From: Saccharibacillus deserti
Lineage (GTDB): Bacteria; Bacillota; Bacilli; Paenibacillales; Paenibacillaceae
Direction: 5' to 3'
DNA: 64,000 bases
Assembly (NCBI RefSeq): GCF_013618475.1
Contig: NZ_JABJVN010000006.1
Location: 186,001-250,000, forward strand
Below are positions 1 through 8,663 of this stretch, one piece after another. A program made the translations under genes and the position numbers. The notes under the pieces are model-generated. The model saw only the letters and a list, made by a program, of their open reading frames with translations. It did no database searches and was not told the DNA's origin. The stretch's first letter is position 1. Every line of letters begins with the position of its first letter.

Positions 1-2
1 GC

Positions 3-455
3 CTGGATTCCAACGGTTCGATCGTCATGACGGGCGGCACCGTGACCGTCAACGGTCCGACGAACAGCGGCAACGGATCGCTCGACTACGACGGCAGCTT
101 CGAGATCAGCGGCGGTACGCTGAACGTGGCCGGCAGCTCGGGCATGGCTCAAGCACCGGGCGACGATTCGGCGCAGCTGTCGATCGCGATGACCTTCTCG
201 TCGTCGCAGGCGGCGGACACGCAGGTCGACGTGAAAGACAGCGACGGAAATACCGTTGCGGCCCTCACGCCTACGAAAGAGTTCGGCATGGTGGTCTTCA
301 GCTCGCCCGACTTCGAAGACGGCGGCACGTATACCCTGTCTTCCGGCGGCAGCGAGATCGTGACCTTCACGATCTCCGGCAGCGCGACGACCTGGGTGAA
401 CGAATCCGGCGTGACGACGGCGAACGCCGGCGGCATGGGCGGAGGCAGACGATAA
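3..455 (+). CDS. Carbohydrate-binding domain (DUF4353-like) protein, C-terminal part
   Basis: The reading frame is open from the first bases of the window, so this is the 3' end of a gene that starts upstream. The visible part has Gly/Ser/Thr-rich beta-strand repeats (SNGSIVMTGGTVTVNGP) followed by SLDYDGSFEISGGTLNVAGS. This is the style of the parallel beta-helix DUF4353 carbohydrate-binding proteins, often secreted or CotH-associated. A compact C-terminal domain follows (KDSDGNTVAALTPTKEF) and the protein ends in a glycine-rich GGMGGGRR tail. There is no cell-wall anchor in the visible part. A strong hairpin terminator lies 27 bases after the stop. A decayed copy of the C-terminal domain is found at 3517-3609. 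Family assignment is from memory of the fold style; enzymatic activity is not suggested. Confidence 0.65.
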   Translation: MDSNGSIVMTGGTVTVNGPTNSGNGSLDYDGSFEISGGTLNVAGSSGMAQAPGDDSAQLSIAMTFSSSQAADTQVDVKDSDGNTVAALTPTKEFGMVVFSSPDFEDGGTYTLSSGGSEIVTFTISGSATTWVNESGVTTANAGGMGGGRR

Positions 456-481
456 GGCAGCCCAGGCGGCCATAGATGTAG

Positions 482-521
482 ACCAGATCGACACCTAGCA
501 GGTGTTGATCTGGTTTTTGTT
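482..521 (+). terminator. Rho-independent terminator after the DUF4353-like gene
   Basis: A 14-bp stem (CCAGATCGACACCT pairing with AGGTGTTGATCTGG, one G-T pair) with a short AGC loop is followed by TTTTTGTTTTG. It lies directly downstream of the partial gene. Confidence 0.85.
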
Positions 522-669
522 TTGAAATCATACTAAAAATAAAATTGATATTTGGAAAAGAGAAACTAATTAATCTTCAAAGTCGTTTATCAGATAAATG
601 TATTTCAAATGGATTCTGGGGCTTGTACGCAAACTTCAAGAACGTTAACAAATCCGTTAAATTAAAGAC

Positions 670-870
670 ATGAGACGAGACGATTTAAGCGACGAGGAAT
701 GGAATGCTATTGAATTTTTTCTGCCCCGCTTGAAAACCACAAGGGAAACGGCCTCCGAAAGATCGGAGACATCGACTAAACGCACTCGATTGTAATGCGC
801 TGGCTAATCGCGAAATTTTAGCCGAACGGGCTTGCGATAAGACAGCAAGCATGTTCTGGGATTTTTTAGT
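670..870 (+). pseudogene. IS5-like transposase remnant
   Basis: An ATG at 670 opens a 42-codon frame starting MRRDDLSDEEWNAIEFFLP, which matches the N-terminal helix of IS5/IS1182-group transposases (LTDEQWELIKPLLP type). The frame stops at about 798. In another frame just downstream, NALANREILAERACDKTASM has a weak resemblance to the later ADKGYDS region of such transposases, which would imply a large internal deletion. No terminal inverted repeats or target duplication were recognised. The flanking DNA is markedly AT-richer than the rest of the window, as expected for foreign or decaying DNA. The N-terminal match is fairly good; the downstream match is a guess. Confidence 0.5.
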
Positions 871-1724
871 TTTGATTTTGATTTATATTTTCTGTGGAAA
901 GGAATTATATGTATAAATCGTTTTTTCTTCAAAGAATTTCAAAATGCTTTTCCTAAGCGTAAGTTGTTTCTTATTCTTATAATTATGCTATGTCCCATTA
1001 TTTACACTTTATCTAGACAAGATCAGTATATATTGGGGGACCCATTGGACCTGTTCACTCTTATTCTTGAGGGGGTTTTTTCGCTGGTTTTGTGTTACCG
1101 GCGACCTTTGTTTATCTGCTTCATTTTTCAAGAGGGTTAAAAAACAAGTTTTTCTTCTACGAGCAGAATCGTATACCGGTTCGGAAGCTCATTAAGATTA
1201 AATTTCTGGTTATGTTCAGTTCGACTTTTTGTTTGTTTTTTATTTTTATGATGGGTTGTTTTGTTTTCTGCTTTTACATAACGCCTACTTTCGATCTTAT
1301 TCCTTACCAGCCTGAAGAACCTTTTGTTCCAGGCACGATCCTAACGCAGGATGTGTACTCTAGGCATACGTTCACCCAACTGTTTCAATACGGTACTTTA
1401 ACCTACGGGCTTTTGTATTCTGCCTGGGTATCGGTCCATGCGGCGTTGTTTGCTTCACTGGGTTTTCTGCTGCTTTTACTGATTCCTAATTCTTTTATTG
1501 CGCTGTCGGTGCCCTTTTTACTTTATGTGACTGGAGCTTTACTGCTGCCCAGCATAAATCTCAATTTGAGTATTTACTGGTTTTGGCAATCAATATTCCC
1601 TTATGGTACGGTTCAGCAGCCTATTTGGACAGCATTCGTTTCTTTTAGTGGACTGCCCCTTCTCTGCGCCCTGCTTTACCTGTACCTATACATACGTATC
1701 GATCGGTTGGATCATACATCATGA
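841..1724 (+). pseudogene. ABC-2-type exporter permease, frameshifted
   Basis: From 841 to 1140 one frame reads FFFKEFQNAFPKRKLFLILI then LGDPLDLFTLILEGVF, a cytoplasmic N-terminus and first membrane segment. From 1071 to 1724 a different frame continues as GGFFAGFVLPATFVYLLHFS with about five more hydrophobic segments and a polar loop (TPTFDLIPYQPEEP). The two frames overlap at the GGGGGTTTTTT run near 1071-1081, so a single-base indel there most likely broke one gene. The 5' end is also unclear: a possible ATG at 909 is in a third frame. The 3' end overlaps the next permease by 4 bases (ATGA), a sign of an original operon. Family is inferred from context with the ATPase; the substrate is unknown. 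Confidence 0.55.
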
Positions 1725-2500
1725 TATATCTGAAAAATCTGGCGGATGAGTATCTTCAGGTCAAATGGATCGTATGGACGCTGTTTCTGTTCGGGTATGG
1801 CTGGATAAGCAGGCAAGATGTAATGACCTACACCCAAGTGGATCAAAAAGCGATCAATCAATGGGATATCCTGTTTTCTTTCTGGGGCGATCCGTTTTTC
1901 ATTTTCTATTTCTTTCTTCCTGTCTGGATCTTTTTCTGTATCAAACTCATTTATGCCGAATCCCGATTATTAGTATTCATACGCTCAAAAACGGAGCTGG
2001 GCTGGATGAGACATGTATTTTTTCGGCTTCATTTCATGCTGGTCGTCAATACGGCGATCTGGCTGTTCGTCAGTCTACTGCTGACGCTGGGGGTTCCTTA
2101 CGAATTAGGCTGGAGTCCCTGGGCGCTGGGTGAAAGTTACTTCAACGCCGGTATCGCTCCGGTCGTTCATCTGGGCATTCCACCGATCTTTCTATTTATG
2201 CTGCAGGTTGTTCTGCTGATAGTGTTCCTGAGCTGCCTGTATACGGCGCTGTGCGTTACCCATTTGTTAACCGCCAGACCCGCTATCATGATCGCTCTAG
2301 GTACCGTTTTATACATCGGAGCGATTATTTCCTTCAAAATGTTCCCCGCTGACTGGATTTGGATCAAAGCGAGCAGCTACTCGATTCTTTCCGCTTCCTA
2401 CTACGACTTGCATTCGCTTTGGGTCGGATTGATCGTGCAGCTCATTCTGATTGCTTTGGGATGGGGCGTCATTGCGGCAAAGAAAAGATGGGAAGGCTAG
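1721..2500 (+). CDS. ABC-2-type exporter permease subunit
   Basis: This 259-residue protein has about six to seven hydrophobic segments, among them VWTLFLFGYGWI, FFIFYFFLPVWIFFCIKLIY, FMLVVNTAIWLFVSLLLTLG, LFMLQVVLLIVFLSCLYTAL and VGLIVQLILIALGWGVIA, with a basic C-terminus (AAKKRWEG). It overlaps the preceding permease by 4 bases and lies upstream of an ABC ATPase, so a role as the second membrane half of an exporter is likely, possibly for a peptide or bacteriocin as in similar small clusters. The frame itself is intact, but its partners on both sides are frameshifted, so the transporter as a whole is probably dead. AT-rich codon use contrasts with the rest of the window. Confidence 0.55.
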   Translation: MIYLKNLADEYLQVKWIVWTLFLFGYGWISRQDVMTYTQVDQKAINQWDILFSFWGDPFFIFYFFLPVWIFFCIKLIYAESRLLVFIRSKTELGWMRHVFFRLHFMLVVNTAIWLFVSLLLTLGVPYELGWSPWALGESYFNAGIAPVVHLGIPPIFLFMLQVVLLIVFLSCLYTALCVTHLLTARPAIMIALGTVLYIGAIISFKMFPADWIWIKASSYSILSASYYDLHSLWVGLIVQLILIALGWGVIAAKKRWEG

Positions 2501-2643
2501 TGAAGGTATTCGGTTCGGGTACGTTTTATTTTTTGAAGACGGTGTGTCGATTGTATTCGACGTCTGGGCGGCCGGTGCGAACGAATCCTTGGTAAGCCTG
2601 AGTGCAGGGACACATTGTACAGCACCTTTTTCGGCGTGACTCA

Positions 2644-2864
2644 ATGAGGATTTTGACTGCTGATCTATCTGTTTTCAGCATCGCTTTTCTGGGATTCGTC
2701 TACTTGTTTCAGCCCTGTCTGCACTAAACAGTATGAGATATCTAGGGCAGGGATTGAGGTAATCGGGTATGCGCTCGTTCTGCTGGCGTTCCTGATTGTC
2801 GAGAGCGTCATTCTGGTCGGGGGTTCCAGCGGAGAAAAAACGTATTTTGAAAGGGGAGCGGACA
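2644..2864 (+). pseudogene. Remnant of a small membrane protein
   Basis: An ATG at 2644 gives MRILTADLSVFSIAFLGFVY and then stops near 2724. A neighbouring frame continues the hydrophobic pattern as YEISRAGIEVIGYALVLLAF then VESVILVGGSSGEKTYFERG, running into the start of the ATPase gene. The two pieces look like one short membrane protein (perhaps a third subunit of the exporter) broken by an indel near 2715. No family could be recognised. Confidence 0.3.
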
Positions 2865-3517
2865 ATGGTCATTTCTTTAACAGGCGTAAGCAAATCTTTC
2901 AAAGGACAGGTGCTCCTGAGCCAAGTCGAGGCCCGGTTCGATAAAGGGGGCATCTACGGAATCACCGGTCCTAACGGATCGGGCAAATCGGTACTGTTCA
3001 AAATGATCTGCGGATTCGTACGGCCGGATTCGGGAGAGATCCGTATCGATCCCGCTTATCTGGAGAAGGGGACACGGTTTCCGCAAAAATTTGGCATCGT
3101 GATAGACCGTCCGGGCTATCTGGGGGGGAGAGACGGGTCTGGAGAATTTGAAAAGGTTGGCCGACATTCGGGGGCGAAATCGGAGAACGGGAAATGCGAG
3201 CGGCCATGGCAAGTGCCGGTCTGGACCCGAACGTCCGACAGAAAGTCAAAAATTATTCGCTGGGCATGAAGCAGAAACTGGCGCAGGCGCAGGCGATTAT
3301 GGAAGATCAGGAAGTTCTGCTGTTGGACGAACCGTTCAATGCGCTGGATGTGGACAGTGTGGCGCAAATCCGTTCGCTGCTGCTGGCTTTCAAAAAACAA
3401 GGGAAGACCATTCTTCTGACTAGCCATAATCAAGAGGACATCGACTTGTTATGCGATCAAGTATATCGGATTGAACAAGCCAAACTCATTAAAGTGGAAA
3501 ATAAAATGAATATCTGA
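2865..3517 (+). pseudogene. ABC exporter ATP-binding protein, double frameshift
   Basis: The ATG at 2865 follows AAGGGGAG. The first frame carries VISLTGVSKSFKGQVLLSQV and a perfect Walker A (GPNGSGKS). After RPGYLGG the frame is lost at a run of seven G (about 3121-3128). A second frame carries ETGLENLKRLADIRG, and a third, entered at a run of five G near 3171, carries GEIGEREMRAAMASAGLDP, the signature region (YSLGMKQKLAQAQA) and Walker B (VLLLDEPFNALD), ending with an H-loop (LLTSHN). Removing one G from each run restores a single ordinary ~217-residue ATPase. Two independent +1 G errors in one gene mean either decay or homopolymer sequencing error; decay is favoured because the neighbouring genes are also broken. 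Confidence 0.75.
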
Positions 3518-3609
3518 ACGACAAGGATAACAGCGGCAGAGCAATCGCAACGGTCACGCTGACCAAAGAATTCCGCGCCGCGGTCATCAGTTCCGCTATT
3601 GATCTTTAA
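3517..3609 (+). pseudogene. Remnant of a second DUF4353-like C-terminal domain
   Basis: Thirty codons read NDKDNSGRAIATVTLTKEF then RAAVISSAIDL and a double stop. They align with the C-terminal domain of the partial gene at the left end of the window (KDSDGNTVAALTPTKEF then GMVVFSSPDFED): KD, G, A, T, TKEF, V and SS coincide. There is no start codon and no room for the rest of the protein, since the ABC ATPase stop overlaps it. It is therefore the tail of a lost paralogue, marking a duplication or rearrangement end point. Confidence 0.65.
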
Positions 3610-3876
3610 TAAACATAAATGTTAGGACCCTATGATCCTCGATGACTTTAATTGCGAATGTAGCAGAGGTATTATAGGGGAAATATATTGATCGGTATGC
3701 AGGTAGGGACGTATAGGTCTCTGTTTTCCTTAAAAGGCGTGAGCGAAGCGATCAAGGGCAGATCCTCATGGGCGAAGCACCGACTATATGAAAAAGCTGA
3801 ATGAAGGCCGTGGCTCGGTCCCGTTCGGCTTTTTGCATGCTGAAAATTCTGGATCGGATTGGGAAAAGAGGATGAT
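3610..3876. other. Gene-free stretch with no clear feature
   Basis: No credible gene was found. Short open pieces (for example SLKGVSEAIKGRSSWAKH near 3730) have no start with a ribosome site and no recognisable family. The stretch looks like further degraded coding DNA between the broken exporter and the promoter region of the SWIM gene. Confidence 0.4.
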
Positions 3877-3905
3877 TTGAACTTTGCATAAAAGCATGCT
3901 ATATT
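3877..3905 (+). promoter_or_regulatory. Candidate sigma-A promoter upstream of the SWIM gene
   Basis: TTGAAC and TATATT are separated by exactly 17 bases. It lies about 150 bases before the SWIM-protein start and could supplement the closer promoter at 3992-4020. Confidence 0.45.
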
Positions 3906-3991
3906 CAATAAAACAGAACGCATGTTCTTTTTTGCGAAAAATCCCGATGCTGCGCATATTCAGGGCCAAAAGTCCGGTGCCGCATGCCCGA

Positions 3992-4020
3992 GTGAGACTC
4001 GCGAGGAATTCACGTATAAT
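3992..4020 (+). promoter_or_regulatory. Proximal promoter of the five-gene system
   Basis: A perfect TATAAT at 4015-4020 lies 17 bases after GTGAGA (four matches to TTGACA). Transcription would start near 4027, leaving a ~30-base leader with the AGGAGG ribosome site. This supports the downstream TTG start for the SWIM gene and argues against translation from 3922. Confidence 0.5.
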
Positions 4021-4056
4021 TCTAACCAATTACAGATTAGCGAGGAGGCGCTTGAT

Positions 4057-5496
4057 TTGCTGCAATTGACTGCATCCCATATCGATTCGCTCGCTCCGAA
4101 CGCGGCCGCGGCCAAGAACGGCCGGGGACTGGTTCAGAAGAACAAGTTCGTCAAGCTTCACGTATCCGAGGAAGGAGACCTGCTGTTCGGCGAATGCTCC
4201 GGCAGCGGCAAGTCCAATTACGCGTGTTCCGTCGATTTCCTGACTCCGGACAATCCGGTATCCCGCTGCAGCTGCCCGAGCCGGCAGTTCCCGTGCAAGC
4301 ATGCGCTGGGACTTATGTATGCGTATGCAGACGGTCTGAAGTTCGAACAGTCTACCGTGCCGGAAGAGATTTCGTCCAAGCGGGAGAAGGCGGAGAAACG
4401 CGAGGAGAACAAAGCCAAACGCGAGAGCGGCGAGCTTCCGCCGGCCAAGCCGAAGAAGGTCAACAAAGCGGCGCTCAAGAAGAAGATCGCCCAGCAGCTC
4501 GAAGCGCTGGACGAACTCGAGAAGCTCACCGTGTCGCTGGTGCGGGGAGGCCTGGGTACCGCGAGCGCGCGGACGGTCAAGGATCTGAATGATCACGCGA
4601 AGCGGCTGGGCAGCAGCTACCTGACCGGAGCGGAGAATGAACTTCGCCGGTTGGCCCTGCTGCTGGAACAGGAAGATCGCGAGAGCGGCTATACATATGC
4701 GGCCGAGCAGCTGACGCTGCTGAACGCTTTTATCAAGAAGGGTCGCACCTACCTGCAGGCCAAGCAGGAAGACCCCGAACTCTCGCCCGATACGGAATCG
4801 ACAATCGAGGAATGGCTCGGCCATGCCTGGCAGCTGTCCGAACTGAAGGAAGCGGGGCGGGTCAGCGAGAACGTCGAGCTGCTGCAGCTGGCGTTCTACA
4901 GCTACCGGGACGAAGCCCGCAAAGAGTTCGTCGATACCGGATTCTGGCTGGAACTCGGCGAAGGCCGGATTCACCGCACGGTTCAGTATCGGCCGTTCAA
5001 AGCGGTCAAGTTCATGAAGGAAGAAGACAGCTTCTTCAGCGTGGCGCAGATTGCCGAGCTGTACCGGTATCCGGGCGGCCTGAATGCCCGGGTACGCTTC
5101 GAAGGCATGCTGCCGCGGCAGACGGCTTCCGGCGATTTCGAAGCGGTCCTGGGCGCGGCTTCGGCTTCGATCGCGGACGCGGTCAAAGCCGTCAAAAACC
5201 AGCTTAAAGACCCTTTGGCCGACCGCGCTCCGGTCGTGCTGCTCAAAGCGTCGCGGATCGCGCAGACGAAGAGCGGAACTTTCGCGCTGGTCGACGAAAC
5301 GGGCGCTGCGCTGGAACTCCGCGATATTTACCGGCTTCCGCAGCCGACGACCCCATTGCTGTCGCTGGTCGATCCGACGCTGTTGGAAGAAGGACTCGTA
5401 CTGGCGATGTTCGAACACCGGATGGACACGGGAAGACTGGCTGCACAGCCGTTGACGCTGATCAAGGGCGGCCGGATCACCCGGCTGCTGTACTGA
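4057..5496 (+). CDS. SWIM zinc-finger protein
   Basis: The protein has 479 residues from a TTG at 4057, chosen because CGAGGAGG sits 9 bases upstream and a TATAAT lies further up. A frame extending to 3922 exists but would begin before the proximal promoter. The N-terminus reads TASHIDSLAPNAAAAKNGRG, typical of the family. A SWIM motif CSCPSRQFPCKH (CxCx6CxH) lies at about residues 73-84. A charged Lys/Glu-rich linker (residues ~100-145) is followed by a helical region and a C-terminal beta-rich domain. SWIM domains bind zinc and mediate DNA or protein contact. It is first of five co-directional genes; E. coli YehQ is a SWIM member of a comparable set. The cellular function is not known. Confidence 0.85.
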   Translation: MLQLTASHIDSLAPNAAAAKNGRGLVQKNKFVKLHVSEEGDLLFGECSGSGKSNYACSVDFLTPDNPVSRCSCPSRQFPCKHALGLMYAYADGLKFEQSTVPEEISSKREKAEKREENKAKRESGELPPAKPKKVNKAALKKKIAQQLEALDELEKLTVSLVRGGLGTASARTVKDLNDHAKRLGSSYLTGAENELRRLALLLEQEDRESGYTYAAEQLTLLNAFIKKGRTYLQAKQEDPELSPDTESTIEEWLGHAWQLSELKEAGRVSENVELLQLAFYSYRDEARKEFVDTGFWLELGEGRIHRTVQYRPFKAVKFMKEEDSFFSVAQIAELYRYPGGLNARVRFEGMLPRQTASGDFEAVLGAASASIADAVKAVKNQLKDPLADRAPVVLLKASRIAQTKSGTFALVDETGAALELRDIYRLPQPTTPLLSLVDPTLLEEGLVLAMFEHRMDTGRLAAQPLTLIKGGRITRLLY

Positions 5497-5560
5497 TCGC
5501 AGAAGCGATACGAGGCCCGGATTTCGGGACGATATTGAACAGAAACGGGAGGAGAAGCCA

Positions 5561-7399
5561 ATGAGTACGACTTTGCTGCAGGAACTCCAGGGCGAACTGC
5601 GCCGCCTCTATATCGCGGGCAGCGACCTGGCGGCGGACGATTTCCGCCTGAAACGGATCGAACCCAAGTTTGCCCAGCTCGGAGAACGCGCGCCGGTGTT
5701 CAAGAAGCTGGCCGAAGGTCTCGCGGAACTGACGGGGCCGTCCGAAGCGGAAGCCAGAGCTTCCAAGCTTCAGGACGTCTCGCTGCTGCTGAATTCGGTG
5801 CTGTCGACGCAGGGAGCGACCGCGGCGGAAGGTCTGAAGGAAGAGAAGCTTCAGGAAAGCGGGCTGACCGATCTCACGACGGCCCATTCGTACCGGCAGC
5901 TGGCCGAAGTGCAGAATGCGCTGTCCACATCGGGCGGCGGACGATACGAGATTGTAACGACAGCGCATCGGGACGGATTGTTCCGCGACCTGCGGCTGTT
6001 CCCGTTCGCGATGAAGGCGCTGAACGATCCCTACGCGGAACTGGCCGATTACGCCGTCCGTTACATCCTGCCTTCCTACGGCCCGGTCATTGTGCCGTAC
6101 CTGCTGGCAGGGCTGGACATTCAGGGCGGCCGCGAGCAGGAGCGCCGGCTGGAAGTGATCCGGAAGCTGGGCGTCGATGCCGAGGATGCCCGGACCTTGA
6201 ACCTGCTGGTCAAAGCGGCCGAGGAAGGCTCGGACAAAGTACGGGCCGCGGCAATCGCCTGCCTGGGATCGCATCCGGATTTCGAAGACCGTCTGATCGA
6301 ATGGTCGCTGGACAAGAAAAAGCCGGTGCGCGAAGGCGCCCTGGCGGCATTGGCCGTACGCAATTCCGAAGCCGCACGCGACCGGATCTACGAAGCGTTT
6401 ACCGGCAAGGATGCGATGCCGGCCGCCGAAGCGGTCGGAGCCGCTCCGGCCGCAGAGATGCTGGAGCGGTTGATTCCGCTCTACGCGGAGAAACTGCGCC
6501 AGGAATATACAGGGGAAGAAGATCGCAAGAGCAAGGACAAGCTGTGGAGCGAACTGGAGCCGTTCACGGTCGCTTTCCGTTATGCGAAGCATACGGAGCT
6601 GGAGCGTCTGTATCTGGATCTCGGTGCGAACCAGTCCGATTATCCTGCACTGGGACGCCTGGATTATGCCGAGAGATTCCGTACGCTGAGCCAGGCCGCC
6701 GGTTACCTAAAAGAATCCGACACGGAAGAAGCGCTTGAAGTGCTGTATGCCCTGGAAGAGCAAAGTCCCGATTTCCTGCCCTACGCGTTCCATGCGACCA
6801 AGAGCCGCCGCTCGCCTGCCGAACTGTACGACCGTTATGCCGGTTCGGGCCGGGGTCTTCTGCGCACGGCCGTATCGAAGAAAGCCCAGGCGATCCAGAA
6901 GAAGCTGATCGAGACGCTGCACGGAGAAATCCATGTCTACGAAAATTACGTTCGCCGGCGTCTTCCGCAGGAGACCATCGAAACGCAGTGGGATCCCCGC
7001 TGGCTGGATTGGGTCATCGACCGGAACGATCTCGAACTGGTCTCCGGTCTGGCGGCTCCGGGACATCCGAAGCTGCTGCCTTACCTGGAGAAACAAATCG
7101 AGAATACGAGCAACAGTTATTACGAGCATTATATTTTCGTTGCGCTTGACGCGGGCGGCTATGACGAAGAGACCAAGTATGAACTGCTGATGCGCTGGAT
7201 GGAAAACAGAGACTGGAAAAAAGTCTACAGCATTTACCACGGGGAAACGGAGCGTCTGATCCGGATTCCGGCCCGTTTTGCCGCGGAGGCCGCGGACCGT
7301 CTGGAACCGCTGATCGTACATATGCGGTTCGAGAATCTCAAGGAAACGATGCAGGAAGTCGTCCATTCGCTCCGGAAGAAAGCCGCTTCGGACGAATAA
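5561..7399 (+). CDS. HEAT-repeat scaffold protein
   Basis: This 612-residue soluble protein starts at an ATG after GGGAGGAG. It is almost entirely alpha-helical. Residues ~130-300 contain tandem helix pairs of HEAT type: FPFAMKALNDPYAELADYAV, VRAAAIACLGSHPDFEDRLI, and VREGALAALAVRNSEAARD. HEAT solenoids act as protein-binding scaffolds; no catalytic motif is visible. It sits 64 bases after the SWIM gene and about 130 bases before the MoxR-type ATPase, all on the same strand, so a structural role in a complex with these partners is the natural inference. In E. coli the related yeh neighbourhood has a different large protein in this position. Confidence 0.75.
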   Translation: MSTTLLQELQGELRRLYIAGSDLAADDFRLKRIEPKFAQLGERAPVFKKLAEGLAELTGPSEAEARASKLQDVSLLLNSVLSTQGATAAEGLKEEKLQESGLTDLTTAHSYRQLAEVQNALSTSGGGRYEIVTTAHRDGLFRDLRLFPFAMKALNDPYAELADYAVRYILPSYGPVIVPYLLAGLDIQGGREQERRLEVIRKLGVDAEDARTLNLLVKAAEEGSDKVRAAAIACLGSHPDFEDRLIEWSLDKKKPVREGALAALAVRNSEAARDRIYEAFTGKDAMPAAEAVGAAPAAEMLERLIPLYAEKLRQEYTGEEDRKSKDKLWSELEPFTVAFRYAKHTELERLYLDLGANQSDYPALGRLDYAERFRTLSQAAGYLKESDTEEALEVLYALEEQSPDFLPYAFHATKSRRSPAELYDRYAGSGRGLLRTAVSKKAQAIQKKLIETLHGEIHVYENYVRRRLPQETIETQWDPRWLDWVIDRNDLELVSGLAAPGHPKLLPYLEKQIENTSNSYYEHYIFVALDAGGYDEETKYELLMRWMENRDWKKVYSIYHGETERLIRIPARFAAEAADRLEPLIVHMRFENLKETMQEVVHSLRKKAASDE

Positions 7400-7533
7400 A
7401 GTCCGCAGTTTCCTCTTGTCAGACGAACGGCGCGTCCGCCCGGCGGTACCGAAGAATCGGCCGTGCGGGCGGACAAACCGGCTTCATTTTCGAGTTGTCG
7501 CACCCATCTTGCAATCGAGAGGAGAATGAACGA

Positions 7534-8663
7534 ATGGCAGCAGCAAAAAAGCAAGAGCAGGAAGCTATGCGCCTGCCGGCGGAAGTTCTGTACCAGCAGG
7601 AGCTTGAGGCGTTGAAAAAAGAAGACAAAGGGGCGGTCCCGCCCGGCTGGCAGATGTCGCCGCGCGCCGTACTGACGTTTATTACCGGAGGCAAAGCCGG
7701 CAAACTGGATATTACGCCCAAATACATAGGCAATAAACGGCTGGTCGAGATGGCGATTGCCACGCTCGTAACCGACCGGGCGCTGATGCTGATCGGCGAG
7801 CCGGGCACCGCCAAATCCTGGCTGTCCGAGAATTTAACGGCCGCGGTCAGCGGCAATTCGGGTCTTGTCGTGCAGGGAACCGCCGGCACAAGCGAAGAAC
7901 AGGTCCGGTATTCGTGGAACTATGCCATGCTGCTGGCAAACGGCCCGACGCCGGAAGCGCTGGTGCGCAGTCCGATCATGCGGGCAATGGAAGGCGGCAG
8001 CGTAGCCCGCTTCGAAGAAATCTCGCGCTGCGCGTCGGAAGTGCAGGATGCGCTGATCTCGATCCTGTCGGAGAAAACGGTGTCCGTACCGGAACTCGGC
8101 AGTGAAACGAGCGCCCGCAAAGGCTTCTCGATTATCGCGACGGCCAATACGCGCGACCGCGGCGTCAACGAAATGTCCGCGGCCCTCAAGCGGCGCTTCA
8201 ATATCATCGTGCTGCCCGCGCCGTCCGATCTGGAGACGGAGCTGTCGATCGTCAAGAAGCGGGTAAGCGAGATCGCCGCTTCGTATCAGCTTCACGCATC
8301 GCCTCCCGCCGACGAAGCGCTGCTCAAAGTGGTGACCATCTTCCGCGAGCTGCGCAGCGGCATGACGCTCGACCGCAAAGAGAAGCTCAAGTCGCCGAAT
8401 GGCGTGATATCGACAGCCGAAGCCATTTCGCTGCTGACCAACAGCATGGCGCTGGCCGCAAGTTTCGGCAGCGGGGAAATGACCGACGGGGATCTCGCCG
8501 CAGGCCTACAGGGAGCGATCGTCAAAGACGACGACAAGGAGCGATCGTCAAAGACGACGACAAGGACAAGCTGGTCTGGAAAGAATATCTGGACAACGTC
8601 ATGAAGAAACGGGGATCGGAGTGGCGCGGACTGTATCAGGCGTGCAGGGAGATGAACGAGTGA
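7534..8663 (+). pseudogene. MoxR-type AAA+ ATPase, C-terminus frameshifted by a 26-bp duplication
   Basis: The ATG at 7534 follows GAGAGGAG. The AAA+ core is complete: Walker A GEPGTAKS (about residues 88-95), Walker B-like ARFEEISRC, a sensor region (SIIATANTRDRGVNEMS) and an arginine-finger helix (LKRRFN). At 8512-8563 a 26-base unit occurs twice in tandem. As read, the frame runs into SSKTTTRTSWSGKN and stops at 8604 (356 residues). With one copy removed it continues KDKLVWKEYLDNVMKKRGS and ends in YQACREMNE at 8663 (367 residues), where TGA overlaps the GTG of the DUF5682 gene. The restored end is the family-like one. The product as read keeps the ATPase core, so partial function is possible. 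Confidence 0.85.
8512..8563 (+). repeat. 26-bp perfect tandem duplication
   Basis: Two identical adjacent copies of a 26-base unit beginning GGAGCGATCGTC and ending GACGACGACAA (8512-8537 and 8538-8563). The next bases, GGA, extend the match by three. Each unit contains an internal GAC triplet run. As 26 is not a multiple of three, loss or gain of a copy switches the reading frame of the ATPase gene. Confidence 0.97.

Noticed and set aside
3693-3800. Open piece SLKGVSEAIKGRSS as a coding gene
   Set aside because: No start with a ribosome site, no family match and a nearby stop; it is treated as degraded DNA.
3922-4056. N-terminal extension of the SWIM protein from an ATG at 3922
   Set aside because: The extension has no ribosome site and would start before the TATAAT at 4015-4020. 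The family N-terminus begins at the TTG at 4057.
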